DNA of 43,174 nucleotides from an uncultured Thermoleophilia bacterium (GCA_903927755.1 CAIYOD010000017.1:1-43174); one strand, 5' to 3'. Shown: positions 1-7,211, counted from the first letter of the stretch. Program-made: numbers and translations. The notes: generated from the sequence alone by a model not told the origin.

Positions 1-1005
1 GAAGGTGCCGTAGCGCACCACGTCGCCGGTGTGCGGCGCCTCGATGCAGGTGGTGCCCTCCACGAAGATGGCGACGTGGTGGCTGAAGCTCGCGTTGCCG
101 AAGAAGATGCAGTCGCCCGGCTTGAGGTCCGAGAGGGGGACCGGCGTGCTCGAGCGCTGCTGGTCGGTGGCGCCGTGGGACATGCCGATGCCGATCTTCG
201 CGTAGACGTACATGACGAGGCCGGAGCAGTCGAACCCGCTGGGGCTCGCGCCGCCCCACACGTAAGGCACGCCGAAGTACTGCTGTGCGAGGGCGACGAT
301 CTCGGGATGCCCGGGGCTGTTGAGGTCGACAGGGCCGGGGATAGGGCCGCTGTAGCCCGTGAGCGCCAGCTGCGCGCGCAGCTTGGCCTGGTACTTGAGC
401 TTCTTGATCTGCTTCTCGATCTTGCCGGTGAGGTCCTGGAGGTCGCCCTGAAGGGCGATGAGCTCGTTCTTCTGCTGCTCCCGGTCGGCGACGAGCCGCG
501 TGGCCGTCTTCTCGTCGGCCTCGAGCCGGACGCGCCGGTCCTTGATCTCACGCTTGTACGCGGCGATGGCGTGGACGGTGTCGACGTCGCTGTTGCCGAG
601 GCGCTCCATCATGTCCATCTGGCTGATGAACTCGTCGAAGTCGTCGGCCTCGAAGATGATGTCGACGACGTCGACGTCGCGCGCCTTGTACAGGTTGACG
701 GCGCGCTGGACGAGCTGGTCGTTGGCGGTGCCGAGGTTCTTGCGCGCCGTCTCGAGCTGGCGCTGGTTCTCTTCGATCTTGGCGCGCACGGCCTCGAACT
801 GGGCGGTGGCCTGGTTGTATTTCTCCACGGCGATCTCCGACTGCGTGGAGACGTCCGAGAGGCGAGCCTGGACGATCTTGAGGCGCTCCTTGGCCTTGGC
901 GACGGAGCCCGCCGCCGGTGCGGCGGGGGCCGCGATGAGCATGAGGGCCACGACGCCGAAGACGGCGAGGGTGGCGACCTTGATGAAGTTGCTGCGTCGG
1001 TTCAC
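1..1005 (-). CDS. Secreted NlpC/P60 peptidoglycan hydrolase, partial
   Basis: The reading frame is open from a GTG at 1005 to the window edge (335 codons); the C-terminus and stop lie outside. GGAGG sits about 10 nt before the GTG. The protein has a signal peptide (residues 1-30, Ala-rich), a long coiled-coil region (about 35-215) and a C-terminal NlpC/P60 domain with the catalytic Cys in GFDCSGL and the His in SHHVAIF. Such proteins cleave D-Glu/meso-DAP peptide bonds in the cell wall, and the coiled coil usually controls activity or localisation (family knowledge). It is a tandem paralogue of the next gene (1141-2205), sharing phrases such as ARDV-VVD, MERLGNSDVDTV and GVPYV-GGASPSGFDCSGL. 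It was recognised by translating the minus strand from the edge. Confidence 0.88.
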   Translation of the reverse strand, partial: MNRRSNFIKVATLAVFGVVALMLIAAPAAPAAGSVAKAKERLKIVQARLSDVSTQSEIAVEKYNQATAQFEAVRAKIEENQRQLETARKNLGTANDQLVQRAVNLYKARDVDVVDIIFEADDFDEFISQMDMMERLGNSDVDTVHAIAAYKREIKDRRVRLEADEKTATRLVADREQQKNELIALQGDLQDLTGKIEKQIKKLKYQAKLRAQLALTGYSGPIPGPVDLNSPGHPEIVALAQQYFGVPYVWGGASPSGFDCSGLVMYVYAKIGIGMSHGATDQQRSSTPVPLSDLKPGDCIFFGNASFSHHVAIFVEGTTCIEAPHTGDVVRYGTF

Positions 1006-1021
1006 TCGGCTCTGTCCTCCG

Positions 1022-1044
1022 GCGTCACGCCTGTGGAGTGACGC
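1022..1044. repeat. Small inverted repeat before the first NlpC/P60 gene
   Basis: GCGTCAC (1022-1028) is repeated inverted as GTGACGC (1038-1044) with a 9-nt spacer. It lies 17 nt upstream of the GTG at 1005, so it falls in the 5' leader of that gene. It could be a small leader hairpin or an operator half-site pair. No second copy was seen in the window. Confidence 0.3.
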
Positions 1045-1080
1045 ACGGTCGCTTACCTTGGTTCGGGGTGAGAACGTATT

Positions 1081-1133
1081 CGTGCCTGAAGGCGCGTTCC
1101 CTACGCAAGCAGGGGAACGCGCCTTCAGGCACG
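1081..1133 (-). terminator. Perfect 21-bp hairpin between the two NlpC/P60 genes
   Basis: Positions 1081-1101 and 1113-1133 are exact reverse complements (21 bp), separated by an 11-nt loop. The structure begins 7 nt beyond the stop codon of the minus-strand gene at 1141-2205, where an intrinsic terminator would be expected. There is no U-tract after the stem on either strand. It may therefore act as an RNA-stabilising hairpin, a U-less terminator or a protein-binding cruciform. Confidence 0.6.
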
Positions 1134-1140
1134 CGGTAGA

Positions 1141-2205
1141 TCAGGGTCGGCCGCCGATCCAGGCGCCACCGATGGAGCCGTAGCTCACCACGGCGCCGGT
1201 GTGCGGGGCGTGGATCATGCTACCGCCGCCGACGTAGATGCCGACGTGATAGCTGTAGCTGGCGCTGCCGAAGAACACGAGGTCGCCGGGCTGCAGCGCG
1301 CTGATGGGCACCGGGGTGCTGGAATGCTGCTGATCGGTCGCGCCGTGCGAGAGGCCGATGCCGATCTGCGCGTAGCAGTACATGGCGAGACCGGAGCAGT
1401 CGAAGCCGCTCGGGCTGGCGCCGCCGTACACGTAGGGCACGCCGAGGTAGCGCTGGGCGATGCCGACGACGGACGAGTGACCGGAGCCGCCGGGGTCGAC
1501 GACCGTTCCGCCGCCGCCTCCGCCGCTGCTCGTCCCGCCGCCTCCGCCGTCCTGCGCCGCCGCTGCATCCGCGGCGGCCTTGGCCGCGGCGGCCTGCTGC
1601 GCCTGCAGGCGGTTGATCTCCGACTTGAGGCCGGTGGTCATCTGCTCAAGCTTGCCCTGCAGGCTCTCGACCTCGGCCTTGTTCTCGGCAGCCGAGGCGA
1701 CCAGCTTGGCTGCCGCCTTCTTGTCCGCGTCGAGCTTGACCCGGCGGTCCTTGATGTCCAGCTGGTAGGCGCCGATGCTCTTGACGGTGTCGACGTCGCT
1801 GTTGCCCAGCCGCTCCATGAGGTTCAGCTGGGTGACGAGGTCGTCGAAGCTGTTGGCTGCGAACAGGACGTCGACGACGCCGACGTCACGGGCCCTGTAC
1901 ATGTCTTCGGCGCGCGTGGAGAGCTGCTCGTTGGCGACCCCGAGGTTGTACTGGGCTACCTTGAGGAGCCGCTCGTTCTCCTTGATCTGCCCCGTGACCG
2001 TGTCGAGCTGGCTCGAGGCCTGGTTGTACTTCTCCACCGCCACGTCGACCTGGTGGTACACGTTCTGCAGCTTGGACTGCACCTGGCGCAGCTGTGCCTT
2101 CTTGCTGCTGACTGGGGAGGCGGACGCGGAGGAGGCGAAAGCGAAAGCGAGAAGGAGGGTGCCGAGAAGGACAGAGAGGGTGACGCACCGTCGTTTGCCG
2201 TTCAC
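1141..2205 (-). CDS. Secreted NlpC/P60 peptidoglycan hydrolase
   Basis: 354 residues. The GTG start at 2205 is chosen because AAAGGAGG lies 7 nt upstream and the next residues form a signal peptide (basic NGKRR, then a hydrophobic stretch ending in ASASP). Residues about 40-220 are coiled coil rich in Q, A and K. A flexible Gly/Ser linker (GGGGGTSSGGGGGG-type) at about 225-250 leads to the C-terminal NlpC/P60 domain with GFDCSGLAMY (catalytic Cys) and YHVGIYVGG (His). The predicted role is extracytoplasmic hydrolysis of peptidoglycan peptides during growth or separation. It is a tandem duplicate of the gene at 1-1005 but carries the Gly/Ser linker, which the neighbour largely lacks. A longer frame reaches 2466, but it lacks an SD and would bury the signal peptide. 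Confidence 0.9.
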   Translation of the reverse strand: MNGKRRCVTLSVLLGTLLLAFAFASSASASPVSSKKAQLRQVQSKLQNVYHQVDVAVEKYNQASSQLDTVTGQIKENERLLKVAQYNLGVANEQLSTRAEDMYRARDVGVVDVLFAANSFDDLVTQLNLMERLGNSDVDTVKSIGAYQLDIKDRRVKLDADKKAAAKLVASAAENKAEVESLQGKLEQMTTGLKSEINRLQAQQAAAAKAAADAAAAQDGGGGGTSSGGGGGGTVVDPGGSGHSSVVGIAQRYLGVPYVYGGASPSGFDCSGLAMYCYAQIGIGLSHGATDQQHSSTPVPISALQPGDLVFFGSASYSYHVGIYVGGGSMIHAPHTGAVVSYGSIGGAWIGGRP

Positions 2206-2221
2206 TGCATCGCCTCCTTTT

Positions 2222-2246
2222 GGGCGTCTTGCAGGTGCAAGCGCCC
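2222..2246 (-). promoter_or_regulatory. Leader hairpin next to the SD of the second NlpC/P60 gene
   Basis: GGGCG (2222-2226) pairs with CGCCC (2242-2246), and CTTGC (2228-2232) pairs with GCAAG (2237-2241), with one bulged base and a 4-nt loop. The hairpin touches the AAAGGAGG (2213-2220) of the 1141-2205 gene on the minus strand. It could modulate translation. No known riboswitch consensus was recognised. Confidence 0.35.
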
Positions 2247-2299
2247 TCGTTGAGGTGAGCCCGCACGCATGCTCTGCACTCACCAAGCTCAAGTACGAG

Positions 2300-2328
2300 A
2301 CCTTAACATCCGCCCGGCGGCCTGACAA
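2300..2328 (-). promoter_or_regulatory. Sigma-70-type promoter for the second NlpC/P60 gene
   Basis: On the minus strand, TTGTCA (2323-2328) is followed after 17 nt by TAAGGT (2300-2305). This gives an 85-90 nt leader before the GTG at 2205. The -35 box lies inside the loop of the GC-rich hairpin at 2310-2348. Confidence 0.5.
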
Positions 2329-2348
2329 CCGGCCGGCCCGCCGGGCGG
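2310..2348 (-). terminator. 11-bp GC hairpin downstream of the radical SAM gene
   Basis: Positions 2310-2320 and 2338-2348 are exact reverse complements with a 17-nt loop. The hairpin lies in the gap after the radical SAM stop codon (2415) and overlaps the promoter of the next gene. It has no U-tract, so its function as a terminator is uncertain. Confidence 0.35.
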
Positions 2349-2364
2349 AACCGTTTGGAGCGGG

Positions 2365-2386
2365 CCGCCGCGCGCTTGCGCGGCGG
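2365..2386 (-). terminator. Tetraloop hairpin after the radical SAM gene
   Basis: CCGCCGCGC (2365-2373) and GCGCGGCGG (2378-2386) form a 9-bp stem with a 4-nt loop, 28 nt beyond the stop codon of the 2415-3827 gene. This is the best candidate terminator of that transcript, although no U-rich tail follows. Confidence 0.45.
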
Positions 2387-2414
2387 GCGCCCGAAGGCTC
2401 GTCGCGCGTCTTGG

Positions 2415-3827
2415 TCAATCGCCGCGCGCCTGGCGCACCGTGCCGCGCGGCGTCGGGCGCGGCCACATCTGCTTGAGCGACGCGATGAACGCCTTGTTAC
2501 GCTCGTCCCGGCGCCAGTTGCGGATGATCGCCATGCCCCACCAGTGGAACAGCAGCTGCTTGGTGAACTGCAGCGTGAAGATGTAGCCGAGCCAGGTGCG
2601 GAGCGAGTAGAAGCGCATGTAGCCGCGGAGCACCTCGATCTGGAGCTCGTAGGGCGTCATGCGCGCCGGCTCGAACACGACGTGATGGGCGTCGTAGAGC
2701 TCCCAGCGCTTGTCGAAGATGCGATCCGCCTCGTCGAACTGCTGGAACTGGAGCGTCCCGGGGAGGGGGGTGAGGATGTTGAGCATCACCGTGTCGATCT
2801 TGTTCTTGATGGCGAAGGCCACGGTGTCGCGGACGGTCTGGACATCGTCATCGTCGGCGCCGAGGACGAACATGCCGTGGCTCTTGATGCCGTGGTCGTG
2901 CAGCACCTTGATGGCCTTCTCGATGTCTGCCACCGTCTGCGACTTCTCGAACCGGTCCAGCGTCTCCTGGTTGACCGACTCGAGGCCGAGGTACACGAGC
3001 TGACAGCCCGAGCGGCGCATGAGGTCGAGCAGTTCGGGGTCGCGGACCACGTCCGTGCGCACCTGGGCGGACCACGGGATGACGAGATCCTCGTCGATCA
3101 TCATCTGCAGCAACTGCTTGAGCCGCTTGCGGTTGGCCGCCATGTTGTCGTCGTAGAAGAAGATGCGCTGCGGGCGTTTGTCCTTGAGCTCGGCGACGAC
3201 ACTCTCGGCGCTGCGGAAGCGGTATTTCTTGCCGAACATCGCCGTCACCGAGCAGAAGGTGCAGTCGAAGGGGCAGCCCCAGCTGGTCATGATCGGCATC
3301 GTCGTGAGCTTGTCGCTGCCGACGAGCAGGCGCAGGTCCGGGAAGGGGAGCTCGTCGAGGTCGGCGAGCGCCTCGCGCGGCGGATTGTGCACCGCGACCC
3401 CGTCGCGCTTGAACGAGAGGCCGGTGATGGTGTCGAGCTCGCGGTCGCCTGCCAGCGCCTCGATGAGCTCGAGCATCAGCTGCTCGCCGCCCTCGCCGCG
3501 GGCGACGTAGTCGACGTGCTCGAGCGCCTCGTCGGCCATGAAGGTGACGTGTGACCCACCGATGATCACGGGGATGCCGCGCTCGTGCAGGTCCTCGGCG
3601 AAGTCGTAGGCGGTCGTGGCCGTCGAGGTGGTGCTGGAGAGCCCGACGAGGTCGGACGAGTTCACGTCGTCCCAGTCGATGGGCGCCATCGTGGGGTTGT
3701 AGACGAGCACATCGTGGCCGTGCTCCTTGAGCTTGGCGGCGATGATGGGCAGCCCGAGGCGGGGAAGCAGGACCTTGGCCCAAACATGCATCCCGGGCGG
3801 TTCGGGCTCGATGAGGCGGATCTTCAT
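2415..3827 (-). CDS. B12-binding-domain radical SAM protein
   Basis: 470 residues; AAGGAG lies 6 nt before the ATG at 3827. Residues 1-150 resemble a B12-binding Rossmann domain (LPRLGLPIIAAKLKEHGHDV, then IPVIIGGSHVTF). The radical SAM core follows with GCPFDCTFC, so Cys185, Cys189 and Cys192 should bind the [4Fe-4S] cluster. Later motifs include YLGLESVNQETLDRF and GMFVLGADDDD. The C-terminal 100 residues are rich in Trp and Tyr (SLRTWLGYIF, LLFHWWGMAIIRNW) and may be membrane-associated. The family includes anaerobic cyclases, methyltransferases and hopanoid or lipid modifiers; the substrate cannot be told from sequence. Its promoter has the same palindrome as the padR promoter, so it is likely controlled by the PadR protein encoded at 4232-4696. 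Confidence 0.88.
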   Translation of the reverse strand: MKIRLIEPEPPGMHVWAKVLLPRLGLPIIAAKLKEHGHDVLVYNPTMAPIDWDDVNSSDLVGLSSTTSTATTAYDFAEDLHERGIPVIIGGSHVTFMADEALEHVDYVARGEGGEQLMLELIEALAGDRELDTITGLSFKRDGVAVHNPPREALADLDELPFPDLRLLVGSDKLTTMPIMTSWGCPFDCTFCSVTAMFGKKYRFRSAESVVAELKDKRPQRIFFYDDNMAANRKRLKQLLQMMIDEDLVIPWSAQVRTDVVRDPELLDLMRRSGCQLVYLGLESVNQETLDRFEKSQTVADIEKAIKVLHDHGIKSHGMFVLGADDDDVQTVRDTVAFAIKNKIDTVMLNILTPLPGTLQFQQFDEADRIFDKRWELYDAHHVVFEPARMTPYELQIEVLRGYMRFYSLRTWLGYIFTLQFTKQLLFHWWGMAIIRNWRRDERNKAFIASLKQMWPRPTPRGTVRQARGD

Positions 3828-3912
3828 TTCGCTCCTTGGAACAGGGAGGGGACCGGAAGGTCGTCCCAGTGGGTGGCTTGAGGATGGCCGGTGTGCCGGC
3901 GCCGTGTCTCAG

Positions 3913-3942
3913 ACCATAACGTAATACTTACGTTCACATCAA
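3913..3942 (-). promoter_or_regulatory. Promoter of the radical SAM gene with embedded operator
   Basis: On the minus strand, TTGATG (3937-3942) and TATGGT (3913-3918) are separated by 18 nt. The spacer is filled by the perfect 7+7 palindrome AACGTAATACTTACGTT (3918-3934). The layout is the same as at 4766-4795 in front of padR, so a bound regulator would block RNA polymerase. The predicted leader is about 80 nt. Confidence 0.72.
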
Positions 3943-3969
3943 GCGTCACGTCGACATGCCGCCGCGCAC

Positions 3970-4239
3970 TCACTGCTCGCGTTCCTTCTGCTCGCGCTCG
4001 AGGAGGATGTCCTCCGGGCTGCGGAGCACGAAGGCGAAGGCGGCGTGGGCGACGACGACGATGCCCCACGCCCCGACGGCGATGATGAACCACGGGAAGC
4101 CGCCGCCGGCGAGCAGCCAGATGACGAACAGGAAGACGCTGATTGCCGCCCAGACGATGAGATCCATCCAGAACCACTGGCGCCGGGCGATGCGAACCGC
4201 CTCGCGCTCGCGCAGGGCGGCCTTCCCGAACTCATCCAT
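3970..4239 (-). CDS. Small 2TM-domain membrane protein
   Basis: 89 residues. It contains two hydrophobic helices (about 24-45 and 49-72) joined by GGGFPW, with a charged N-terminus and a charged tail (REQKEREQ). The pattern resembles the 2TM domain, a short membrane module often encoded next to PadR or histidine-kinase regulators. The ATG at 4239 overlaps the 3' end of padR by 8 nt, so the two genes are co-transcribed and probably translationally coupled. Its function is unknown; a membrane sensor or partner for the regulator is an inference from context. Confidence 0.8.
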   Translation of the reverse strand: MDEFGKAALREREAVRIARRQWFWMDLIVWAAISVFLFVIWLLAGGGFPWFIIAVGAWGIVVVAHAAFAFVLRSPEDILLEREQKEREQ

Positions 4240-4696
4240 GCTCTGCTCCTTCTTCGAGGATGGCTGCGATGTCGCTGCGCGTGCGTGTGAGCGCGGCGTC
4301 GATGCTCTCGGCCTGTTCCGGGCTCAGGTCGATGCGGCGTGGCAGGCCCAACTGGAAGCGGTCGAGCAGCCTGCCGAGGGTGACGCGCGGACGCCGCGCG
4401 TGTGCGCGACGGGAGATGTCTCGCCAGTCGGAACCCAGGTCGCGGCCGTCGAGCTCGGCGGTGCCCGCCGCGGTGAGCCGGTAGACGCGCAGGCCCTCGC
4501 GCTCGTCCGACGTGATGAGGCCGGACTCTTCGAGGGTCACCAGCGCCGGATAGATGGCGCCGGGGCTCGGGCGCCACTGGCTGCCGACCCGGCGCTGCAG
4601 TTCCTGCATGATCGCATAGCCGTGCCCCTCGCCGAGCGAGGCGATCACGGAGAGGAGAGCCAGCTTGAGCTCTCCGCGGTTGAACACGCGAGTCAT
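4232..4696 (-). CDS. PadR-family transcriptional regulator
   Basis: 154 residues. The N-terminal 85 residues form a PadR winged helix (GELKLALLSVIASLGEGHGYAIMQEL, then SPGAIYPALVTLEESGLI and a wing near EGLRVYRLT). The C-terminal part is a helical dimerisation region ending EEGAEHG. PadR proteins usually repress by binding 15-20 bp palindromes over the promoter and are relieved by a ligand. Such a palindrome lies in its own promoter (4771-4787) and in the promoter of the neighbouring radical SAM gene (3918-3934). Autoregulation plus control of that gene is the simplest reading. No clear SD precedes the ATG at 4696; the leader there is C-rich. Confidence 0.9.
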   Translation of the reverse strand: MTRVFNRGELKLALLSVIASLGEGHGYAIMQELQRRVGSQWRPSPGAIYPALVTLEESGLITSDEREGLRVYRLTAAGTAELDGRDLGSDWRDISRRAHARRPRVTLGRLLDRFQLGLPRRIDLSPEQAESIDAALTRTRSDIAAILEEGAEHG

Positions 4697-4721
4697 GGGC
4701 GGGTCCGGGTGGTGGGGTGGG
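4697..4721 (+). promoter_or_regulatory. G-quadruplex-type motif at the padR start
   Basis: The plus strand carries five G-tracts (4697-4699, 4701-4703, 4707-4709, 4714-4717, 4719-4721) with loops of 1-4 nt, directly next to the padR start codon. This is the template strand of padR, so the mRNA leader is correspondingly C-rich. A folded quadruplex could hinder transcription; this is inference only. Confidence 0.35.
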
Positions 4722-4765
4722 TGGTGGTCGCGTCGGTGAGCGTGCCGCCGACGTGCACTGACTCG

Positions 4766-4795
4766 AAGATAACGTAATAGTTACGTTGTCGTCAA
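4766..4795 (-). promoter_or_regulatory. padR promoter with embedded operator
   Basis: On the minus strand, TTGACG (4790-4795) and TATCTT (4766-4771) are 18 nt apart. The spacer contains the perfect palindrome AACGTAATAGTTACGTT (4771-4787). It differs from the copy at 3918-3934 only at one central base. The predicted transcription start is about 60 nt before the padR ATG. Confidence 0.75.
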
Positions 4796-4847
4796 TCCAG
4801 AAGGCCCGGCATGACCGTGCCGCCGCCAGGGAGCGAGCGCCGGCGGT

Positions 4848-5840
4848 CTAGAAGAGTGAGCGGAGCGCCTGACCGGCGAGGTAGCAGCCGGCGGCGACGA
4901 GGCCGGCTGCCGGCAGCGTCAGGACCCACGCCGTGACGATGTTGCCTGCCACTCCCCAGCGCACTGCGGACAGCCGCTGGGTGGAGCCGACGCCCATGAT
5001 CGCCGCCGTGATGGTGTGCGTGGTGGACACCGGGAAGCCGAAGTGCGTGGCGAGCTGGATCACGCTGGCGGCGGCGGTCTCCGCCGCGAAGCCGTGGATG
5101 GGGTCCAGCTTGATGACCTTGGACCCCAGCGTGTGGATGATCCGCCATCCGCCCGAGTAGGTGCCAATGGCCATGGCGAGGGCGCATGCGATCTTGACCC
5201 AGAGCGGGATCTCGAAGGCGTCGATCTGGCCGCTGGCGAACAGCGCCAGCGTGATGATGCCCATGGTCTTCTGGGCATCGTTGGCGCCGTGAGAGAAGGC
5301 CATGAACCCCGCGGAGATCGGCTGCAGACGGCGGAACCACTTGTTCACGGGCGCCTGCTGCCGTTTGTGCACCATCCAGATCAGGGCCGTCATCAGGACC
5401 CAGGCCCCGACGAAACCGAGCACCGGTGATCCGATCATCGGCAGGATGACCTTTTCGAGTACGCCGCCCCAGATGACGCCGTCGACGCCGGCCGAGGCGA
5501 TCATCGCGCCGATGAGGCCGCCGAACAGCGCCTGCGACGAGCTCGACGGGATGCCGAAGTACCAGGTGGTGAAGTTCCAGACCACGGCTCCGATGAGGGC
5601 CGACATCACGACCGGCAGCGTGACGAGGTCGGTGTTGACGAGGCCTTCGCCGACCGTCTTGGCGACGCCGGTGTAGAGCAGGGCCCCGAGGAGGTTGAGG
5701 CCGGCGGCCATGAAGACGGCGACGCGTGGAGACAGGGCGCGTGTCGACACCGAGGTGGCGATCGCATTGGCGGTGTCGTGGAAGCCGTTGGTGTAGTCGA
5801 AGACGAGCGCCGTGATGACGATCGCGATGAGGAGGACCAC
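4848..5840 (-). CDS. Pit-family inorganic phosphate permease
   Basis: 330 residues, almost entirely transmembrane (about 10 helices). It shows the two inverted Pit signatures: NGFHDTANAIATSVSTRAL near residue 18 and SHGANDAQKTMGII near residue 190. These proteins move metal-phosphate complexes with protons (or phosphate with sodium) across the cytoplasmic membrane at low affinity. It sits 13 nt downstream of a DUF47 gene in the same orientation, the usual Pit/DUF47 operon. The length is short compared with E. coli PitA but normal for the compact bacterial and archaeal form. Confidence 0.93.
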   Translation of the reverse strand: MVLLIAIVITALVFDYTNGFHDTANAIATSVSTRALSPRVAVFMAAGLNLLGALLYTGVAKTVGEGLVNTDLVTLPVVMSALIGAVVWNFTTWYFGIPSSSSQALFGGLIGAMIASAGVDGVIWGGVLEKVILPMIGSPVLGFVGAWVLMTALIWMVHKRQQAPVNKWFRRLQPISAGFMAFSHGANDAQKTMGIITLALFASGQIDAFEIPLWVKIACALAMAIGTYSGGWRIIHTLGSKVIKLDPIHGFAAETAAASVIQLATHFGFPVSTTHTITAAIMGVGSTQRLSAVRWGVAGNIVTAWVLTLPAAGLVAAGCYLAGQALRSLF

Positions 5841-5853
5841 GCCCGCCCTCGAG

Positions 5854-6468
5854 TCAGTTGTGCTTCAGGACGATGCTTTCAATGACGTTGGCGACATGCT
5901 CACACTCGTCGATCGCCGCCTCGAGTATCTCGTAGATGTCTTTCCACTTGATGATGTCCGTGCACTGCATCCCGCCGTCGAACAGGCTCGCCATGGCGTC
6001 GCGCAGGATGCGGTCGCCGTCGTTCTCGAGGCTGTTGATGGCGATGATGCGCTCGTCGAGGCCCTTGGGCTTCTCGAGGTTGTCCATGCACTCCTTGAGC
6101 AACGGCGTGGCCTGGGCGATGACGTCCGTCTGACGCCGCGCCTGCTCGGTGATCTCGCCGACGCGGTACAGCATCACCATGTCGGCAGCGGCCTCGATGT
6201 TGTCGAGGATCTCATCCGTGGTGGCCACGAGGTCGTAGATGTCCTCACGGTCGATGGGCGTGATGAACGACTTGTTGAGCTTGCGGATGATGTCGTGGAC
6301 GATCTTGTCGCCGACGTGCTCGTGCTCGAGGATGGCCGCGGCCACGCCCTTGCGGTCGCCGTCGTTCATGAACTTGACGAGCAGCTGAGCGGCTGCGTCG
6401 AGGTTCGCGGCCAGTTCTGAGAACAGCCGGAAGTAGTCGTGTTCCTTGGGAACCAGACTGAGTTTCAC
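5854..6468 (-). CDS. DUF47 / PhoU-like phosphate transport regulator
   Basis: 204 residues, all helical, with the two acidic PhoU-like metal-binding stretches (ILEHEHVGDKIVHDI near 68 and INSLENDGDRILRDA near 145). DUF47 proteins (YkaA type) accompany Pit permeases and are thought to regulate phosphate uptake. It is the first gene of a two-gene operon with pit. The ATG at 6468 has AAAGGAG 7 nt upstream, and a sigma-70 promoter candidate lies at 6507-6534. Confidence 0.9.
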   Translation of the reverse strand: MKLSLVPKEHDYFRLFSELAANLDAAAQLLVKFMNDGDRKGVAAAILEHEHVGDKIVHDIIRKLNKSFITPIDREDIYDLVATTDEILDNIEAAADMVMLYRVGEITEQARRQTDVIAQATPLLKECMDNLEKPKGLDERIIAINSLENDGDRILRDAMASLFDGGMQCTDIIKWKDIYEILEAAIDECEHVANVIESIVLKHN

Positions 6469-6506
6469 ACGGGCTCCTTTCCCCTACCTGCCCTGTGCCG
6501 CGCGTA

Positions 6507-6534
6507 ATGCTATACGGATTGAAGCGGGGCGCAA
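6507..6534 (-). promoter_or_regulatory. Candidate promoter of the DUF47-pit operon
   Basis: On the minus strand, TTGCGC (6529-6534) and TAGCAT (6507-6512) are 16 nt apart, giving a leader of about 30 nt before the ATG at 6468. No phosphate-regulon box was recognised. Confidence 0.42.
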
Positions 6535-6732
6535 CCCCCGCTCGCCCCCCATGCGTTGGCTCCTCCACAAGCGCCTCGTCGCGTGCGTGGACACCGGCGA
6601 CCCGGGCGACGTAGTCAGCCGAGGCGACGGCCGGACGGCGGGAGGCGAAAGGTTCCATCCGATCGCGCCGTTAAGAGGACGCAGGACCACATCGACGCCA
6701 TGACGACCCACAGGACCAAGGAGGTCGTGGAA

Positions 6733-7155
6733 ATGAAGAAGCTGCTCCTCATCGTCATCGTCGCCGCCCTCGCGCTGACGCTCGTGCCGCTGGCCGTCGC
6801 CGGCGGGCCGGGCCATGGAGGGTGGAAGCACGGCAAGGCCAAGTTCAACCTGGTCGGCAAGGTGACGGCGGTCGACGCGACTGCCGGCACGGTGACCATC
6901 AAGGTCAAGGCCGGCACCAAGACCGTACGCGCGTTCCGCGGCCAGGAGGCCACCATGGGCTTCACGGCGGCGGCGAAGATCTGGCTGCTCACCGATCCCA
7001 AGGCCACTGCCATCGCCGTGGGCGACGTGCCCGTGGGCGCCAGGGTGAAGGCGCGCGGCGTCATCGATCGCACCGACCCGGCTGATCCGGTGTTCACCAT
7101 CAAGAACCTCAAGGTGCATCCGCTGCCGGTCGAGGACCCTGTGCTCACGCCGTAG
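6733..7155 (+). CDS. Small secreted OB-like (DUF5666-type) protein
   Basis: 140 residues. AAGGAGG (6719-6725) precedes the ATG at 6733. Residues 1-23 form a clear signal peptide (KKLLLIVIVAALALTLVPLAVA) followed by a Gly/His-rich linker. The rest looks like two small beta domains (FNLVGKVTAVDATAGTVTIK, then VPVGARVKARGVIDRTDPADPVFTIKNLKVH), similar to DUF5666-type OB folds. The role is unknown and it is probably exported. It stands alone, divergent from the phosphate operon. In the gap upstream (6469-6732) I see only the divergent promoter and the SD. Confidence 0.72.
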   Translation: MKKLLLIVIVAALALTLVPLAVAGGPGHGGWKHGKAKFNLVGKVTAVDATAGTVTIKVKAGTKTVRAFRGQEATMGFTAAAKIWLLTDPKATAIAVGDVPVGARVKARGVIDRTDPADPVFTIKNLKVHPLPVEDPVLTP

Positions 7156-7211
7156 GCACGCGGGACCGGCTGCGGGCGCCCCCGGCGAGTGTGAAGCTCG
7201 CGCCGTTTCGG

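Noticed and set aside
2206-2300. Possible cyclic-di-AMP (ydaO-type) riboswitch before the NlpC/P60 gene
   Set aside because: Such riboswitches often precede cell-wall hydrolase genes, but the conserved core blocks were not found; only a simple hairpin and a GGTGAG/CTCACC pair are visible.
6540-6732. Possible cyclic-di-GMP riboswitch in the leader of the small secreted protein
   Set aside because: Some matching words (GCGAAAGG, GGACGCA) occur, but not in the right order or structure for the known aptamer.
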